Source: Reyranella sp. (GTDB taxonomy: Bacteria; Pseudomonadota; Alphaproteobacteria; Reyranellales; Reyranellaceae). Taken from it: a stretch of 21,750 nucleotides of DNA. A program made the translations under genes and the position numbers. Where the stretch lies: assembly GCA_030681635.1 (NCBI GenBank), contig JAUXRT010000586.1, forward strand, positions 1-21,750. The letters run 5' to 3'. Positions within the stretch are counted from its first letter, which is position 1. Each line of letters opens with the position of its first letter. Shown piece by piece: positions 8,442-16,349 of this stretch. The notes under the pieces were generated by a model. The model saw nothing but the letters and a program-made list of their open reading frames with translations. It searched no databases and was not told the origin of the DNA.

Positions 8442-9203
8442 GTGCGAACTCACCTGAAACGCGCCGCGCTGATCGCGCTTGGCCGGTTCCGCGCGCTCCG
8501 GCGCGAGAACGTCCGCTTCCGCGGCGCCTTTGCCTCCTTCGACGAAGCGGTCGCCCATGTCCGCCCCGGCCTGCTGGCCGGCTACGACCATGACCGCGTC
8601 ACACCGGTGTCCCGCGAGGTCATGCAGCAGGTGCCGCTCTGGGACTATCCGATCCTCTACTGGCTGAAACGGCTGGCGCCGGAGATCACGCGGCTGGTCG
8701 ACGCGGGTGGCCATGTCGGCGTCAAGTACCGCGGCTTCGGACCCTATCTCGAGCTCGAACTCATCGACTGGATCGTCTACGACCTGCCGGCGCAGGTGAA
8801 GGCCGGCCGGGCGCAACGGCGGCCCCAGGACCGGACCCTGTCCTTCGTCGAGCGCATGGAAGACGCGCCCGCGGCCGACGTGCTGCTGGCGTCGGGGCTG
8901 ATGCCTTATCTCAACGAGCCGCTGGTCGACCTGGTGCGCCGGATGCGCGCGCCGCCCCGCTACATCCTGCTCAACAAGGTGGTGACGCGCGACGGGCCCA
9001 TGGTGGTGACGCTGGAGAATTTCGGGGTGGCCGAGGTGCCCTATCACATCCGCGATGTCGCCGAGGTGCCGGCGGCGCTGGAGACGCTCGGCTACGACAT
9101 CATCGACAGCTGGACCATCGATTCCTTGGCCCACAGGATACAAACCCATCCCGAGCTCGGCCGCGCCATCTACCGCGGCTACGTCGCGCGGCTGAGGCGA
9201 TAG
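8442..9203 (+). CDS. Putative methyltransferase, TIGR04325 (LIC12133) type
   Basis: The protein has about 253 residues. An N-terminal FRGAFASFDEAV segment followed by LLAGYD resembles the opening of the TIGR04325 putative methyltransferase family, which is often found in surface-polysaccharide loci. A glycine-rich LVDAGGHVGVKY stretch at about 86-96 fits an S-adenosylmethionine loop. VYDLP at about 112-116 and the ADVLLASGLMPYL segment at about 145-157 fit the next conserved strands. The start is uncertain: GTG 8442 is the first start codon after the previous gene, and it has no clear ribosome-binding site. Co-location with the hydroxylases suggests it acts on the same product, which is inference. 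Confidence 0.72.
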   Translation: MRTHLKRAALIALGRFRALRRENVRFRGAFASFDEAVAHVRPGLLAGYDHDRVTPVSREVMQQVPLWDYPILYWLKRLAPEITRLVDAGGHVGVKYRGFGPYLELELIDWIVYDLPAQVKAGRAQRRPQDRTLSFVERMEDAPAADVLLASGLMPYLNEPLVDLVRRMRAPPRYILLNKVVTRDGPMVVTLENFGVAEVPYHIRDVAEVPAALETLGYDIIDSWTIDSLAHRIQTHPELGRAIYRGYVARLRR

Positions 9204-9238
9204 GCGTTCGTCGCATTCGCCGTCCAACGCGGCTCGAT

Positions 9239-9270
9239 GCGCCGGGTGCCGGCCGAAGCGCCGGTGGCGC
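9239..9270. terminator. GC-rich bulged hairpin between convergent genes
   Basis: Nested inverted repeats GCGCC/GGCGC (9239-9243 and 9266-9270) and CCGGC/GCCGG (9249-9253 and 9260-9264) form a bulged hairpin. It sits between the methyltransferase stop and the ccoS stop, where a two-way terminator would be expected. There is no T-tract on either side, so termination is only suggested. Confidence 0.35.
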
Positions 9271-9284
9271 TAGGTGTCGACTGC

Positions 9285-9536
9285 TCAATGACTGGAAGGT
9301 CGATCCGTGACGGAACCGTCCGCCCGGTCCCGCGCGTCGCCCGGCGGTCCCGTCTGAGCGGTGGACCGACGCTCCTCCGCCGCGTCCTTCAGCGGCAAGT
9401 CCTCATCGAACAGGATGCGCTGGGCGGCCCCGTCGAGGTCTTCATACTGGCCACTGCGCAGCGACCACATGAAGGCGGCAAGGCCCGCAACGCCGAGCAC
9501 CAGCGCCACGGGGACCAGATAGAAGAAGTCCGTCAT
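9285..9536 (-). CDS. ccoS: cbb3-type cytochrome oxidase assembly protein CcoS
   Basis: This 83-residue protein has one N-terminal helix (about 5-25) followed by the signature WSLRSGQYEDLDGAAQRIL and a DEDLP motif typical of CcoS. CcoS is needed to mature the cbb3 oxidase, and in Rhodobacter it is required for cofactor insertion. Its ATG overlaps the ccoI stop by four bases (ATGA), so it is the last gene of the operon and translationally coupled. The tail after about residue 55 is polar and rich in Arg, Asp and Ser, longer than the shortest family members, and probably disordered. Confidence 0.93.
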   Translation of the reverse strand: MTDFFYLVPVALVLGVAGLAAFMWSLRSGQYEDLDGAAQRILFDEDLPLKDAAEERRSTAQTGPPGDARDRADGSVTDRPSSH

Positions 9537-11773
9537 TGCCCGGCTTCCAGGGCCGGGGCCGCGGAGGTCGCGGGGAGCCTGCCGGCGCCGCGGCGGTCGG
9601 GGCGCCTGGCCAGACGGAGCGCGTTGGCGATCACGAGGAGCGACGAGGCCGACATGGCGATGGCGGCGATGAGCGGCGTCACATAGCCCAGGACGGCGAT
9701 CGGAACGGCCAGGGCGTTGTAGGCGACGGCGAGTGCGAAATTCTGCCGGATCAGCTTGCCCGCTTCGCCGGCGGTCTCGATGGCTTCGGGGACCGCCGTG
9801 AGATCGTCGCGCAGGAAGACGATGTCGGCGGCGTTGCGTCCGACGTCGGCGGCCGAGGCTGTCGCCATGGAGACATGGGCTGCGGCCAGCGAGGGCGCAT
9901 CGTTGAGGCCGTCGCCCACCATCAGGACCTTGGCGCCGCGTGCCGTGAGGGCCGCGATATGCGCGACCTTTCCTGCCGGCGGCACCGAAGCGCGCCAGGG
10001 CAGGTTCAGCGACGAGGCCAGGCGCCGGACGGGCTCCTCGTGATCGCCCGACAGGATCTCGACAGACAGGCTCTTCGCCAGCAGCGCGGCCACCGATTCG
10101 CGGGCGCCAGGCCGGAGTTCGTCGTGGAACCGGAAGCTGCACATGAGCTGTCCGTTTGCCGAGAGGGCGACGCCGGGCCGGCCCGCGTCGCCGTGGGCCC
10201 AATCGGGTCGGCCGAGGCGGTAGACCATGCTGCCCATCCGGCCTTCGAGGCCCATTCCGGGGTGTTCGCCGAGATCGGTCAGCACGACCGGGCGCACGTC
10301 GCGCGCGCGTCCCTCGGCGGCGATGGCCTGCGCATAGGGATGGCGGGAGTGCGCCGCCATCGCCGCGGCAACGGCCAGCAGGTCCGGATCGATCGCGCCG
10401 CGATCCGCAAGGTCGGGCACGCCCTTGGTGAGCGTACCGGTCTTGTCGAAGACAACGTGATCCGCCTCGGCGAGACGTTCCAGCGCGCCGCTGCCCTTGA
10501 TCATGATGCCACGCTCGAACAGGCGCCGTGCCGCCACGACCTGGACCATGGGCACGGCGAGGCCGAGCGCACAGGGGCAGGTGATGATCAGGACGGCGAT
10601 GGCAATAGTCACCGCGCGATGCACATCGCCGGTCGCCACCATCCAGCCGATGAAGGTCGCCAGCGCGGTGACATGGATCACCGGCGCATAGAGGCGCGCC
10701 GCCCGATCGGCCAGGCGCCGGTACCCCGCGCGGCCGGCCTCGGCCGCTTCCATCATGCGCGTCATCTCGGCCAGGAAGGAGGAGCCGGCCACCGCCGTCG
10801 CCTCGATCCTGAGCGGTCCCGTCAGGTTGAGCGTACCGGCCTGGAGCAGCGCGCCAGGTGCCACCGGCCGGGGCAGGCTCTCGCCCGACACCAGCGAGAC
10901 GTCGAGGTCCGACCGCCCCTCGACGATCCGGGCGTCGACCGGGACACGGTCGCCCGCCGCCAGCAGCAGGGTCATGCCCGGTCGGATCGCGTCGACGGCC
11001 ACATAGTGCTGCGCACCGCCGGGTTCGATCGCCCAGGCGCCCCGGGCGGCCAGGGCGGCCAGTCCCTTGACCGCCGTGCGTGCCCGCTCGCGCATGACAT
11101 GATCGAGCGTGCGACCGATCAGAAGGAAGAACAGCAGCGAGGTCGCGGCGTCGAAATAGGCGTGCGGCCCATGATGGATCGTCTCGTAGAGGCTCATGCC
11201 GAAGGCGAGAAGAACGCCGATCGAGATCGGCACGTCCATGTTGGTCCTGCCGCGACGGACCGCCTGCCAGGCCGACCGGAAGAAGACGCGACCGCTGTAG
11301 GCGAGAGCTGGCAACGCGATCGCCGCCGACAGCCAATGGAAAAGGTCGCGTTCCCCGGCGTCGGCGCCCGACCAGATGGCGACCGACAACATCATGATGT
11401 TGCCCGAAGCGAAGCCGGCGACGGCAAGGGCGCGCACCAGCTCGCTCATTTCGGGATCCTTCTCCGTCGCACCGGCGGCATGCAGGTGCGCTTCGAAGCC
11501 CGCTTCGTTCAAGGCCGCGACGAGCGGTGGCGGCGCCTCGCCGTGCCACGCAACGGAAACCCGCCGGGTCGAGAGGTTGACGCGCGCCCGTTCGACGCCG
11601 GGCAGAGCGCCCAGCACGCGCTCGATACGCGCAACACAGGCGCCGCAATGGATCGAGGGGACGCTGAGCTCGTTCTGCCGCAGGCCGCCCGCGACGAGGC
11701 GGCTCGCCAGCAGCAGCTCCTCTCCGAGGTCGGCCCTAGGGCCGGATGGCGCGCCAGGCATGCCAGGTTCCAT
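9533..11773 (-). CDS. ccoI: Copper-translocating P1B-type ATPase CcoI (FixI)
   Basis: This 746-residue P-type ATPase supplies copper for the cbb3 catalytic subunit by moving it across the inner membrane. In order: a heavy-metal-binding domain with Cys43 and Cys46 in IHCGACV, membrane helices, the SGES actuator motif near 296-299, the membrane CPC at 399-401, and phosphorylated Asp443 in DKTGT. The SRHPYA motif with His478 and the hinge GDGLNDAP (Asp621, Asp625) follow, then two final helices. ATG 11773 overlaps the DUF2189 gene by 38 bases; an in-frame ATG at 11761 is an equally possible start. The operon position separates it from a general CopA exporter. Confidence 0.93.
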   Translation of the reverse strand: MEPGMPGAPSGPRADLGEELLLASRLVAGGLRQNELSVPSIHCGACVARIERVLGALPGVERARVNLSTRRVSVAWHGEAPPPLVAALNEAGFEAHLHAAGATEKDPEMSELVRALAVAGFASGNIMMLSVAIWSGADAGERDLFHWLSAAIALPALAYSGRVFFRSAWQAVRRGRTNMDVPISIGVLLAFGMSLYETIHHGPHAYFDAATSLLFFLLIGRTLDHVMRERARTAVKGLAALAARGAWAIEPGGAQHYVAVDAIRPGMTLLLAAGDRVPVDARIVEGRSDLDVSLVSGESLPRPVAPGALLQAGTLNLTGPLRIEATAVAGSSFLAEMTRMMEAAEAGRAGYRRLADRAARLYAPVIHVTALATFIGWMVATGDVHRAVTIAIAVLIITCPCALGLAVPMVQVVAARRLFERGIMIKGSGALERLAEADHVVFDKTGTLTKGVPDLADRGAIDPDLLAVAAAMAAHSRHPYAQAIAAEGRARDVRPVVLTDLGEHPGMGLEGRMGSMVYRLGRPDWAHGDAGRPGVALSANGQLMCSFRFHDELRPGARESVAALLAKSLSVEILSGDHEEPVRRLASSLNLPWRASVPPAGKVAHIAALTARGAKVLMVGDGLNDAPSLAAAHVSMATASAADVGRNAADIVFLRDDLTAVPEAIETAGEAGKLIRQNFALAVAYNALAVPIAVLGYVTPLIAAIAMSASSLLVIANALRLARRPDRRGAGRLPATSAAPALEAGQ

Positions 11774-12524
11774 GTCCCAGCAGGGGAAACACGACGATGA
11801 GGCCGAGGAGGCCGGTCGCGAGGCTGAGCACGAACAGCGCGAGCACGATCGCGCCCCAGGCCAGCATGACCGGCAGGTTGTTCCAGACCAGTTGCATGCT
11901 GGTGCCCATTGCGGTCAGCGCGTCGACCCGCTCCTCCAGCATCATGGGCACCGAGAAAGCGCTGATGGCGAAGGAGAAGGCGGCGAACAACGCACCGACC
12001 AGGGTGCCGACAATCAGCAGCGCCCAGCCGGTCGGCGTGGTGAGGAGCATCGCCGCGACATGGGAGAGGCCGGGAAACGGCAGCAGGCCGAAAAACAGGG
12101 CGTAGATGATGACGGCGGCGCGCATCCACAGAAGCATCAGCCCGCAGAGAAGAGCGCCGGTGAACAGCAGCTGGCCGCCCGCCGCCGGCCGCACGAACAC
12201 CATCGACGCGAAATCGACCGGCGTGCCGGCCTGGAGCGCGCGGCTCTTCTCGTAGAGACCGACGGCAAGCAGCGGACCCACGACCATGAAGCCCGCCAGC
12301 GCCGGGAAGAGAATGTAGTCCCAGCCGAAGGCCACGAGGCCGAAAACGACCGCTGCCGAAACGACAAAGACCCCAAGGCCGTAGAGGAGGCTGGGCGCCG
12401 GCTGCGCCATGAGATCGCGCCAGCCCGCCGCCAGCCATTGGCCGGCGACCGAGGGCGCGTAGCGCTTGTTGAGGCCACTGTCGCGCGGCACCGGCGGCAT
12501 GACCGCGGGGATCGTGTGCCTCAT
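11736..12524 (-). CDS. DUF2189 integral membrane protein in the cbb3 operon
   Basis: This 262-residue protein has about six hydrophobic helices and matches the DUF2189 family in the WLAAGWRDLMAQPAPSLLYG opening and the later AGFMVVGPLLAVGLYE segment. Function is unknown. Its ATG overlaps the stop of the small gene upstream (ATGA), with a GGGAG ribosome-binding site, and its 3' end overlaps ccoI by 38 bases. It is therefore firmly inside the cbb3 transcription unit. A role in assembling or stabilising the oxidase, or in low-oxygen physiology, is inferred from context only. No metal-binding cysteine or histidine cluster is visible. Confidence 0.85.
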   Translation of the reverse strand: MRHTIPAVMPPVPRDSGLNKRYAPSVAGQWLAAGWRDLMAQPAPSLLYGLGVFVVSAAVVFGLVAFGWDYILFPALAGFMVVGPLLAVGLYEKSRALQAGTPVDFASMVFVRPAAGGQLLFTGALLCGLMLLWMRAAVIIYALFFGLLPFPGLSHVAAMLLTTPTGWALLIVGTLVGALFAAFSFAISAFSVPMMLEERVDALTAMGTSMQLVWNNLPVMLAWGAIVLALFVLSLATGLLGLIVVFPLLGHGTWHAWRAIRP

Positions 12525-12742
12525 CGTCTGGCTCCCGAACAGGACGACTTCGCCGCGCTGAACGTGCCGCTGCCTGCAGTTTCACCCGGTTTCACATGGG
12601 AGACGCAATCGGGCTGCGAGGTGAGCGCGACATAGAGAAGATGGGCGTTGGCGCCGGCCAGCAGCAGCAGGCCGGCCGCCACGGAAGCGGCCACGATCCA
12701 CTTGGTGTTGGGGCGCTTGCTGGTGGAATTGGCGGCGATCAT
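12521..12742 (-). CDS. Small single-span membrane protein in the cbb3 operon
   Basis: This 73-residue protein has a polar N-terminus, one hydrophobic helix at about 15-34, and a periplasm-side tail. The tail contains LTSQPDCVSHVKPG and a second cysteine close to the C-terminus (KSSCSGARR). Two cysteines and one histidine outside the membrane could bind a metal or form a disulfide, but this is not proven. It starts with ATGA overlap at the ccoP stop and ends with ATGA overlap at the DUF2189 start, so it is translated with the operon. It is not CcoH (FixH), which is longer and has a different pattern. I recognise no named family with certainty. Confidence 0.75.
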   Translation of the reverse strand: MIAANSTSKRPNTKWIVAASVAAGLLLLAGANAHLLYVALTSQPDCVSHVKPGETAGSGTFSAAKSSCSGARR

Positions 12743-13620
12743 GGCCGCTTCTTCCCGAGGTCGATGAGGTAGAGCGTCAGGATCTTGCGATCGACCGGCG
12801 AGAGCCGGCCTTCCCAGCCCGGCATGTGCCCTTTCAGGCCGCCCCACACATCGGCGTAGAGCGCGTTCTCATCGCGGCCATGCATGTAATAGTGGGTGAT
12901 GAGGTTGGGTGCGCCGACCTCGGGATTGCCCTTGGCTTCGGGGCCATGGCAGGCGGCGCAGTTCGCGGCGAAGACGGCCTTGCCCTGCTCGATGGTTGCC
13001 GGCGGAATCGTCGCGGCCGCCTTCGTGTCCGAGAGGCTACGCACATAAGCCACGACGTTCTCGATCTCGTCGCGCTTCAAGATGCCGTCGCGTCCGAAGG
13101 CGGGCATCTGGGCAATCCTGGTGTCGGGATGCGTCGAATTGATCCCGACGCGGATGGTCTGCTCGATCGCTTCGGGCGAGCCTCCGAACAGCCACGACGA
13201 GGTGGTGAGGTTGGGAAAGCCCTTGCCTCCCTTGGCATCGAGGCCGTGGCAGACCGCGCAATTGTCGCCGAACAGGGTGCGGCCGGTGTCGCGCACGGCC
13301 GTCATCAGGGCCGGGTCGGCTTCGATCTGGGCGAAGCTCCGGCTGGCGATCTGGTCGGTCCAGGCCGACCGCGCGACCGCTGCCTGCTTCACCGAGGCGG
13401 TCACTGCGGCGCGGTCGTCGGCGCCCAGCAGGCCCCTGGTGAAGCTCGACCAGGTCGGGAAGGCCGGCATCAACACCCAGTAAACGACGGAGAAGACGAA
13501 GGTGATGATCAGCGAGACGTAGACCAGCCGCGGCACCGGCGTGTTCAATTCCTTGATGCCGTTCCATTCGTGGCCGGTCATCAGGTAGCCGGTCTGGGGA
13601 TCGCGTTCCTCTACGGACAT
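12739..13620 (-). CDS. ccoP: cbb3-type cytochrome c oxidase, diheme subunit CcoP
   Basis: This 293-residue diheme c-type cytochrome accepts electrons from soluble cytochromes and passes them to CcoO and CcoN. The N-terminus has the CcoP consensus DGIxELNTPVPR-like stretch (here NGIKELNTPVPR, 20-31), then a membrane helix at about 32-52. Two heme-binding sites follow, CAVCH at 121-125 and CAACH at 221-225. Met172 (QMPAFG) and Met266 (GHMPGW) are the likely axial ligands. ATG 13620 is chosen because it gives the standard N-terminus; the frame is open further upstream but overlaps ccoQ. It overlaps ccoQ by ten bases. Confidence 0.95.
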   Translation of the reverse strand: MSVEERDPQTGYLMTGHEWNGIKELNTPVPRLVYVSLIITFVFSVVYWVLMPAFPTWSSFTRGLLGADDRAAVTASVKQAAVARSAWTDQIASRSFAQIEADPALMTAVRDTGRTLFGDNCAVCHGLDAKGGKGFPNLTTSSWLFGGSPEAIEQTIRVGINSTHPDTRIAQMPAFGRDGILKRDEIENVVAYVRSLSDTKAAATIPPATIEQGKAVFAANCAACHGPEAKGNPEVGAPNLITHYYMHGRDENALYADVWGGLKGHMPGWEGRLSPVDRKILTLYLIDLGKKRP

Positions 13621-13781
13621 GGCCTGTCGTCCTTCTCGAGGATCGACGCGGCTGCACGATCGAACTCTCGGCGGTTGGAGGGCCAGTAGACATAGAGCAG
13701 CACGATCACCGACATCGCGATGAAATAGAACAGGCCGAACGTCTTGGCGAACCACACAAGATCTTCATAGGTGAAGGTCAT
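13611..13781 (-). CDS. ccoQ: cbb3-type cytochrome c oxidase, small subunit CcoQ
   Basis: This 56-residue protein has one membrane helix at about 15-33, followed by VYWPSNRREFDRAA, the typical CcoQ (FixQ) cytoplasmic tail. CcoQ stabilises the association of CcoP with the core complex. The start overlaps the ccoO stop by four bases (ATGA), and the end overlaps ccoP. The position between ccoO and ccoP is the standard one. Confidence 0.92.
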   Translation of the reverse strand: MTFTYEDLVWFAKTFGLFYFIAMSVIVLLYVYWPSNRREFDRAAASILEKDDRPCP

Positions 13782-14533
13782 GGCACCTTCGCCTTCGCTG
13801 CCGGCGCGGCCTCGGACGCCACGATCTTGTAGGGTGCCTCGGTGAGGCGGCCGAGGATCTGGAGGTAGGCCACGAGCGCATCCATCTCGGTGAGCCGCTC
13901 CGGCACGCCGTCGAAGGCGCGCACGTTCGTCGCCTCGCCGTAGCGCTTGGTGACGCCCTCGGCGAGCGGGCTGTCGGGGCTCGCCTGGCCCAGCGCGTCG
14001 TTGGCCGCGTTGGCAATCATCTCGTCGGTGTAGGGAACGCCGACCGCGCGCATCGCCCTGAGATGGCCGGCGAGATCGTTGGTCCTGAGGTCGCTGCGCA
14101 GCAGCCAGGCATAGGACGGCATGACCGACGGCGGCACGACGCCGCGCGGGTTCACGAGATGGGCGACCTGCCATTCGTCCGAATACTTGCCGCCGACCCG
14201 CGCGAGATCGGGGCCGGTGCGCTTGGAGCCCCAGAGCATCGGATGGTCGTACTTCGATTCGACGGCCAGCGAATAGGGCCCGTAGCGCTCGACCTCGTCG
14301 CGCAAGGTGCGGATCATCTGCGAGTGGCAGGCGTAGCAGCCCTCGCGGACGTAGATGTTGCGGCCGGCCAGTTCGAGCGGCGTGTAGACCCGCATGTCCG
14401 GCACTTCCTCGACGGTCTGGTGGATCGTGAAGAGCGGCGCGATCTCGACCAGGCCACCGATGCTGGCGACACCGATGATGGCGAGGGTGAAGCCGATGGC
14501 CTTGCGTTCGAGCTTGTAGTGGAAACCGAACAT
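13778..14533 (-). CDS. ccoO: cbb3-type cytochrome c oxidase, monoheme subunit CcoO
   Basis: This 251-residue membrane-anchored cytochrome c passes electrons from CcoP to the CcoN core. It has an N-terminal helix at about 12-32, and a heme c site CYACH at 66-70 within the family-typical NIYVREGCYACHSQMIR stretch. Met138 (SVMPSY) is the likely axial ligand. The ERYGPYSLA and KRTGPDLARVGGKY segments are also diagnostic. The length is normal. It starts three bases after the ccoN stop. The C-terminal tail is rich in Ala, Pro and Lys and probably flexible. Confidence 0.95.
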   Translation of the reverse strand: MFGFHYKLERKAIGFTLAIIGVASIGGLVEIAPLFTIHQTVEEVPDMRVYTPLELAGRNIYVREGCYACHSQMIRTLRDEVERYGPYSLAVESKYDHPMLWGSKRTGPDLARVGGKYSDEWQVAHLVNPRGVVPPSVMPSYAWLLRSDLRTNDLAGHLRAMRAVGVPYTDEMIANAANDALGQASPDSPLAEGVTKRYGEATNVRAFDGVPERLTEMDALVAYLQILGRLTEAPYKIVASEAAPAAKAKVP

Positions 14534-14536
14534 GGC

Positions 14537-16216
14537 TTACTCCGCCGCCTGACGTGCCGCTGCCGTGCCGAGTGCCGGTTCGGGGAAGTCGCCCGCCGGC
14601 TCGAGCACCGATCCGGGGGCCGGCTCGGTCGCCGGCGGCGCGGTGCGGATGGTCATCCAGATATTGTAGCAACCCACCAGCGCGCCGATCAGGAACAGCA
14701 GGCCGCCGATCGCGCGCGCCACGTAGTAGGGATGCATCGCGACCAGGGAATCGATGAACGAGTAGGCGAGCGTGCCCTGGGCGTTGTAGGTGCGCCACAT
14801 CAGGCCCTGGATGATGCCGGAGTTCCACATCGCCAGCACGTAGACGACGGTGCCCGCGATCGCGAGCCAGAAGTGGACCTCGACCAGCCGTGCCGAATAC
14901 ATGGCGGGCCGCTTCCACAGCCACGGCACCGAGGCGTAGATGGCGCCGAAGGTGATCAACGCCACCCAGCCCAGCGCGCCGGCGTGGACGTGGCCGATCG
15001 TCCAGTCGGTGTAGTGCGACAGGGCGTTGACGGGGCGGATCGCCAGGAACGACCCCTCGAAGGTGGTGAGGCCGTAGAAGACGGCAGCCATCATCATGAA
15101 GCGCAAGGTCGCGTCGTCGCGCACCTTGTGCCAGGCGCCGTTCAGGGTCAGCAGCGCATTGGCGGCGGCGGCCCAGGACGGAACGAGGAGTATCACCGAG
15201 AAGGTCATGCCCAGCGTCTGCACCCATTGCGGCAGGGCCGTGTAGTGCAGGTGGTGCGAGCCCGCCCACATGTAGAGGAAGGTGATGCCCCAGAAGCCGA
15301 TGATCGACAGCCGGTACGAATAGAGCGGCCGGCCGGCGCGCTTGGGCAGGTAGTAGTACATCATGCCGAGGAAGCCGGCGGTCAGGAAGAAGGCGACGGC
15401 GTTGTGGCCGTACCACCATTGCGTCATCGCATCCTGGACGCCCGAGAACAGCGAGTAGCTCTTGGCGCTGCCGAAGCTCACCGGCACCGCGAGGTTGTTC
15501 ACGATATGAAGCATCGCGACCACGACGATGAAGGCCAGGTAATACCAATTGGCCACGTAGATGTGCGGTTCCTTGCGCCGCGCCAGGGTACGCAGGTAGA
15601 CGATCAGGTAGGTCACCCAGACGATGACCAGCCAGAGGTCGGCGTACCATTCGGGCTCGGCATATTCCTTCGACTGGGTGACGCCCATCAGGTAGCCGGT
15701 CGCGGCCAGCACGCAGAAGAGGTTGTAGCCGTACAGGACGAAGAGCGGGCCGAGCTGGCTGGGCAAGCGCGCCCGCGACGTGCGCTGCATCACGTAGAAG
15801 GAGGTCGCGATCAGCGCGTTGCCGCCGAAGCCGAAGATGACGCCGCTGGTGTGTACGGGGCGCAGCCGGCCGAAGCTCGCCCAGCCCGCGTCGAAGGTCA
15901 GGTCCGGATAGGCCAGCAACAACGCGACCCAAACGCCCACGAACATGCCGACGACGGCCCATGCCATGGCAAACACGATGCCGGCGCGGCTCGGATCATC
16001 GTAGTAGCTGTCGGAGCGGTCGGCCGGCGGTTCGGGCGTGAAATAGCCCGAGATCACCCAGAAGATGCCGGCGATGCCGGCCGCCATGATCAGAAAACCA
16101 TGCGCGCCCAGCGGGTCTCCCTGGCCGACGCCGGCGAAGGTCATGCCGCAGGCGGTGAGGACGAGCAGGATGGCGATGGCAACCTGCCGCTCATTTTTCG
16201 TGAGCTGTTCGATCAT
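14537..16216 (-). CDS. ccoN: cbb3-type cytochrome c oxidase, catalytic subunit CcoN
   Basis: This 559-residue heme-copper oxidase core reduces O2 to water at low oxygen and pumps protons. Ligands can be placed by spacing relative to the known P. stutzeri enzyme: His122 and His411 for low-spin heme b, His409 for heme b3, and His271, His321 and His322 for CuB. Tyr315 is the cross-linked tyrosine. It is longer than the classic ~480-residue form because of two extra hydrophobic N-terminal segments (about 14-30 and 40-58) and a proline-rich C-terminal tail. ATG 16216 is chosen over an upstream TTG (16234) because GAGG lies five bases before it. First gene of the operon. Confidence 0.95.
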   Translation of the reverse strand: MIEQLTKNERQVAIAILLVLTACGMTFAGVGQGDPLGAHGFLIMAAGIAGIFWVISGYFTPEPPADRSDSYYDDPSRAGIVFAMAWAVVGMFVGVWVALLLAYPDLTFDAGWASFGRLRPVHTSGVIFGFGGNALIATSFYVMQRTSRARLPSQLGPLFVLYGYNLFCVLAATGYLMGVTQSKEYAEPEWYADLWLVIVWVTYLIVYLRTLARRKEPHIYVANWYYLAFIVVVAMLHIVNNLAVPVSFGSAKSYSLFSGVQDAMTQWWYGHNAVAFFLTAGFLGMMYYYLPKRAGRPLYSYRLSIIGFWGITFLYMWAGSHHLHYTALPQWVQTLGMTFSVILLVPSWAAAANALLTLNGAWHKVRDDATLRFMMMAAVFYGLTTFEGSFLAIRPVNALSHYTDWTIGHVHAGALGWVALITFGAIYASVPWLWKRPAMYSARLVEVHFWLAIAGTVVYVLAMWNSGIIQGLMWRTYNAQGTLAYSFIDSLVAMHPYYVARAIGGLLFLIGALVGCYNIWMTIRTAPPATEPAPGSVLEPAGDFPEPALGTAAARQAAE

Positions 16217-16291
16217 CGCGGCCTCACTCCTCAACGACGCACACGGATATTACAGGATCCGGCCTTCCCTGCCATGCTTCTCGGGGCGGGT

Positions 16292-16305
16292 TTGATATGC
16301 ATGGG
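16292..16305. promoter_or_regulatory. Degenerate FNR/FixK-like box upstream of ccoN
   Basis: TTGAT-ATGC-ATGGG has one perfect half of the TTGAT-N4-ATCAA consensus and matches seven of ten conserved bases. It lies about 76 bases upstream of the ccoN ATG. cbb3 operons are commonly switched on by FNR, Anr or FixK at low oxygen. A TAATAT sequence between box and gene, on the minus strand near 16245-16250, could be the -10 element and would put the box near -60. Single-half matches are common by chance. Confidence 0.35.
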
Positions 16306-16349
16306 GAATGAGGTTTGGCCGGCCTGAAGGACAATGCAGTAGAGTTGCA

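Noticed and set aside
9536..11800. 754-codon plus-strand frame opposite ccoI
   Set aside because: It is an antisense shadow. The opposite strand has every P-type ATPase motif, while this frame has low-complexity Arg/Gly/Asp content.
14063..16327. 754-codon plus-strand frame opposite ccoO and ccoN
   Set aside because: Antisense shadow of two certain oxidase genes; no recognisable domain.
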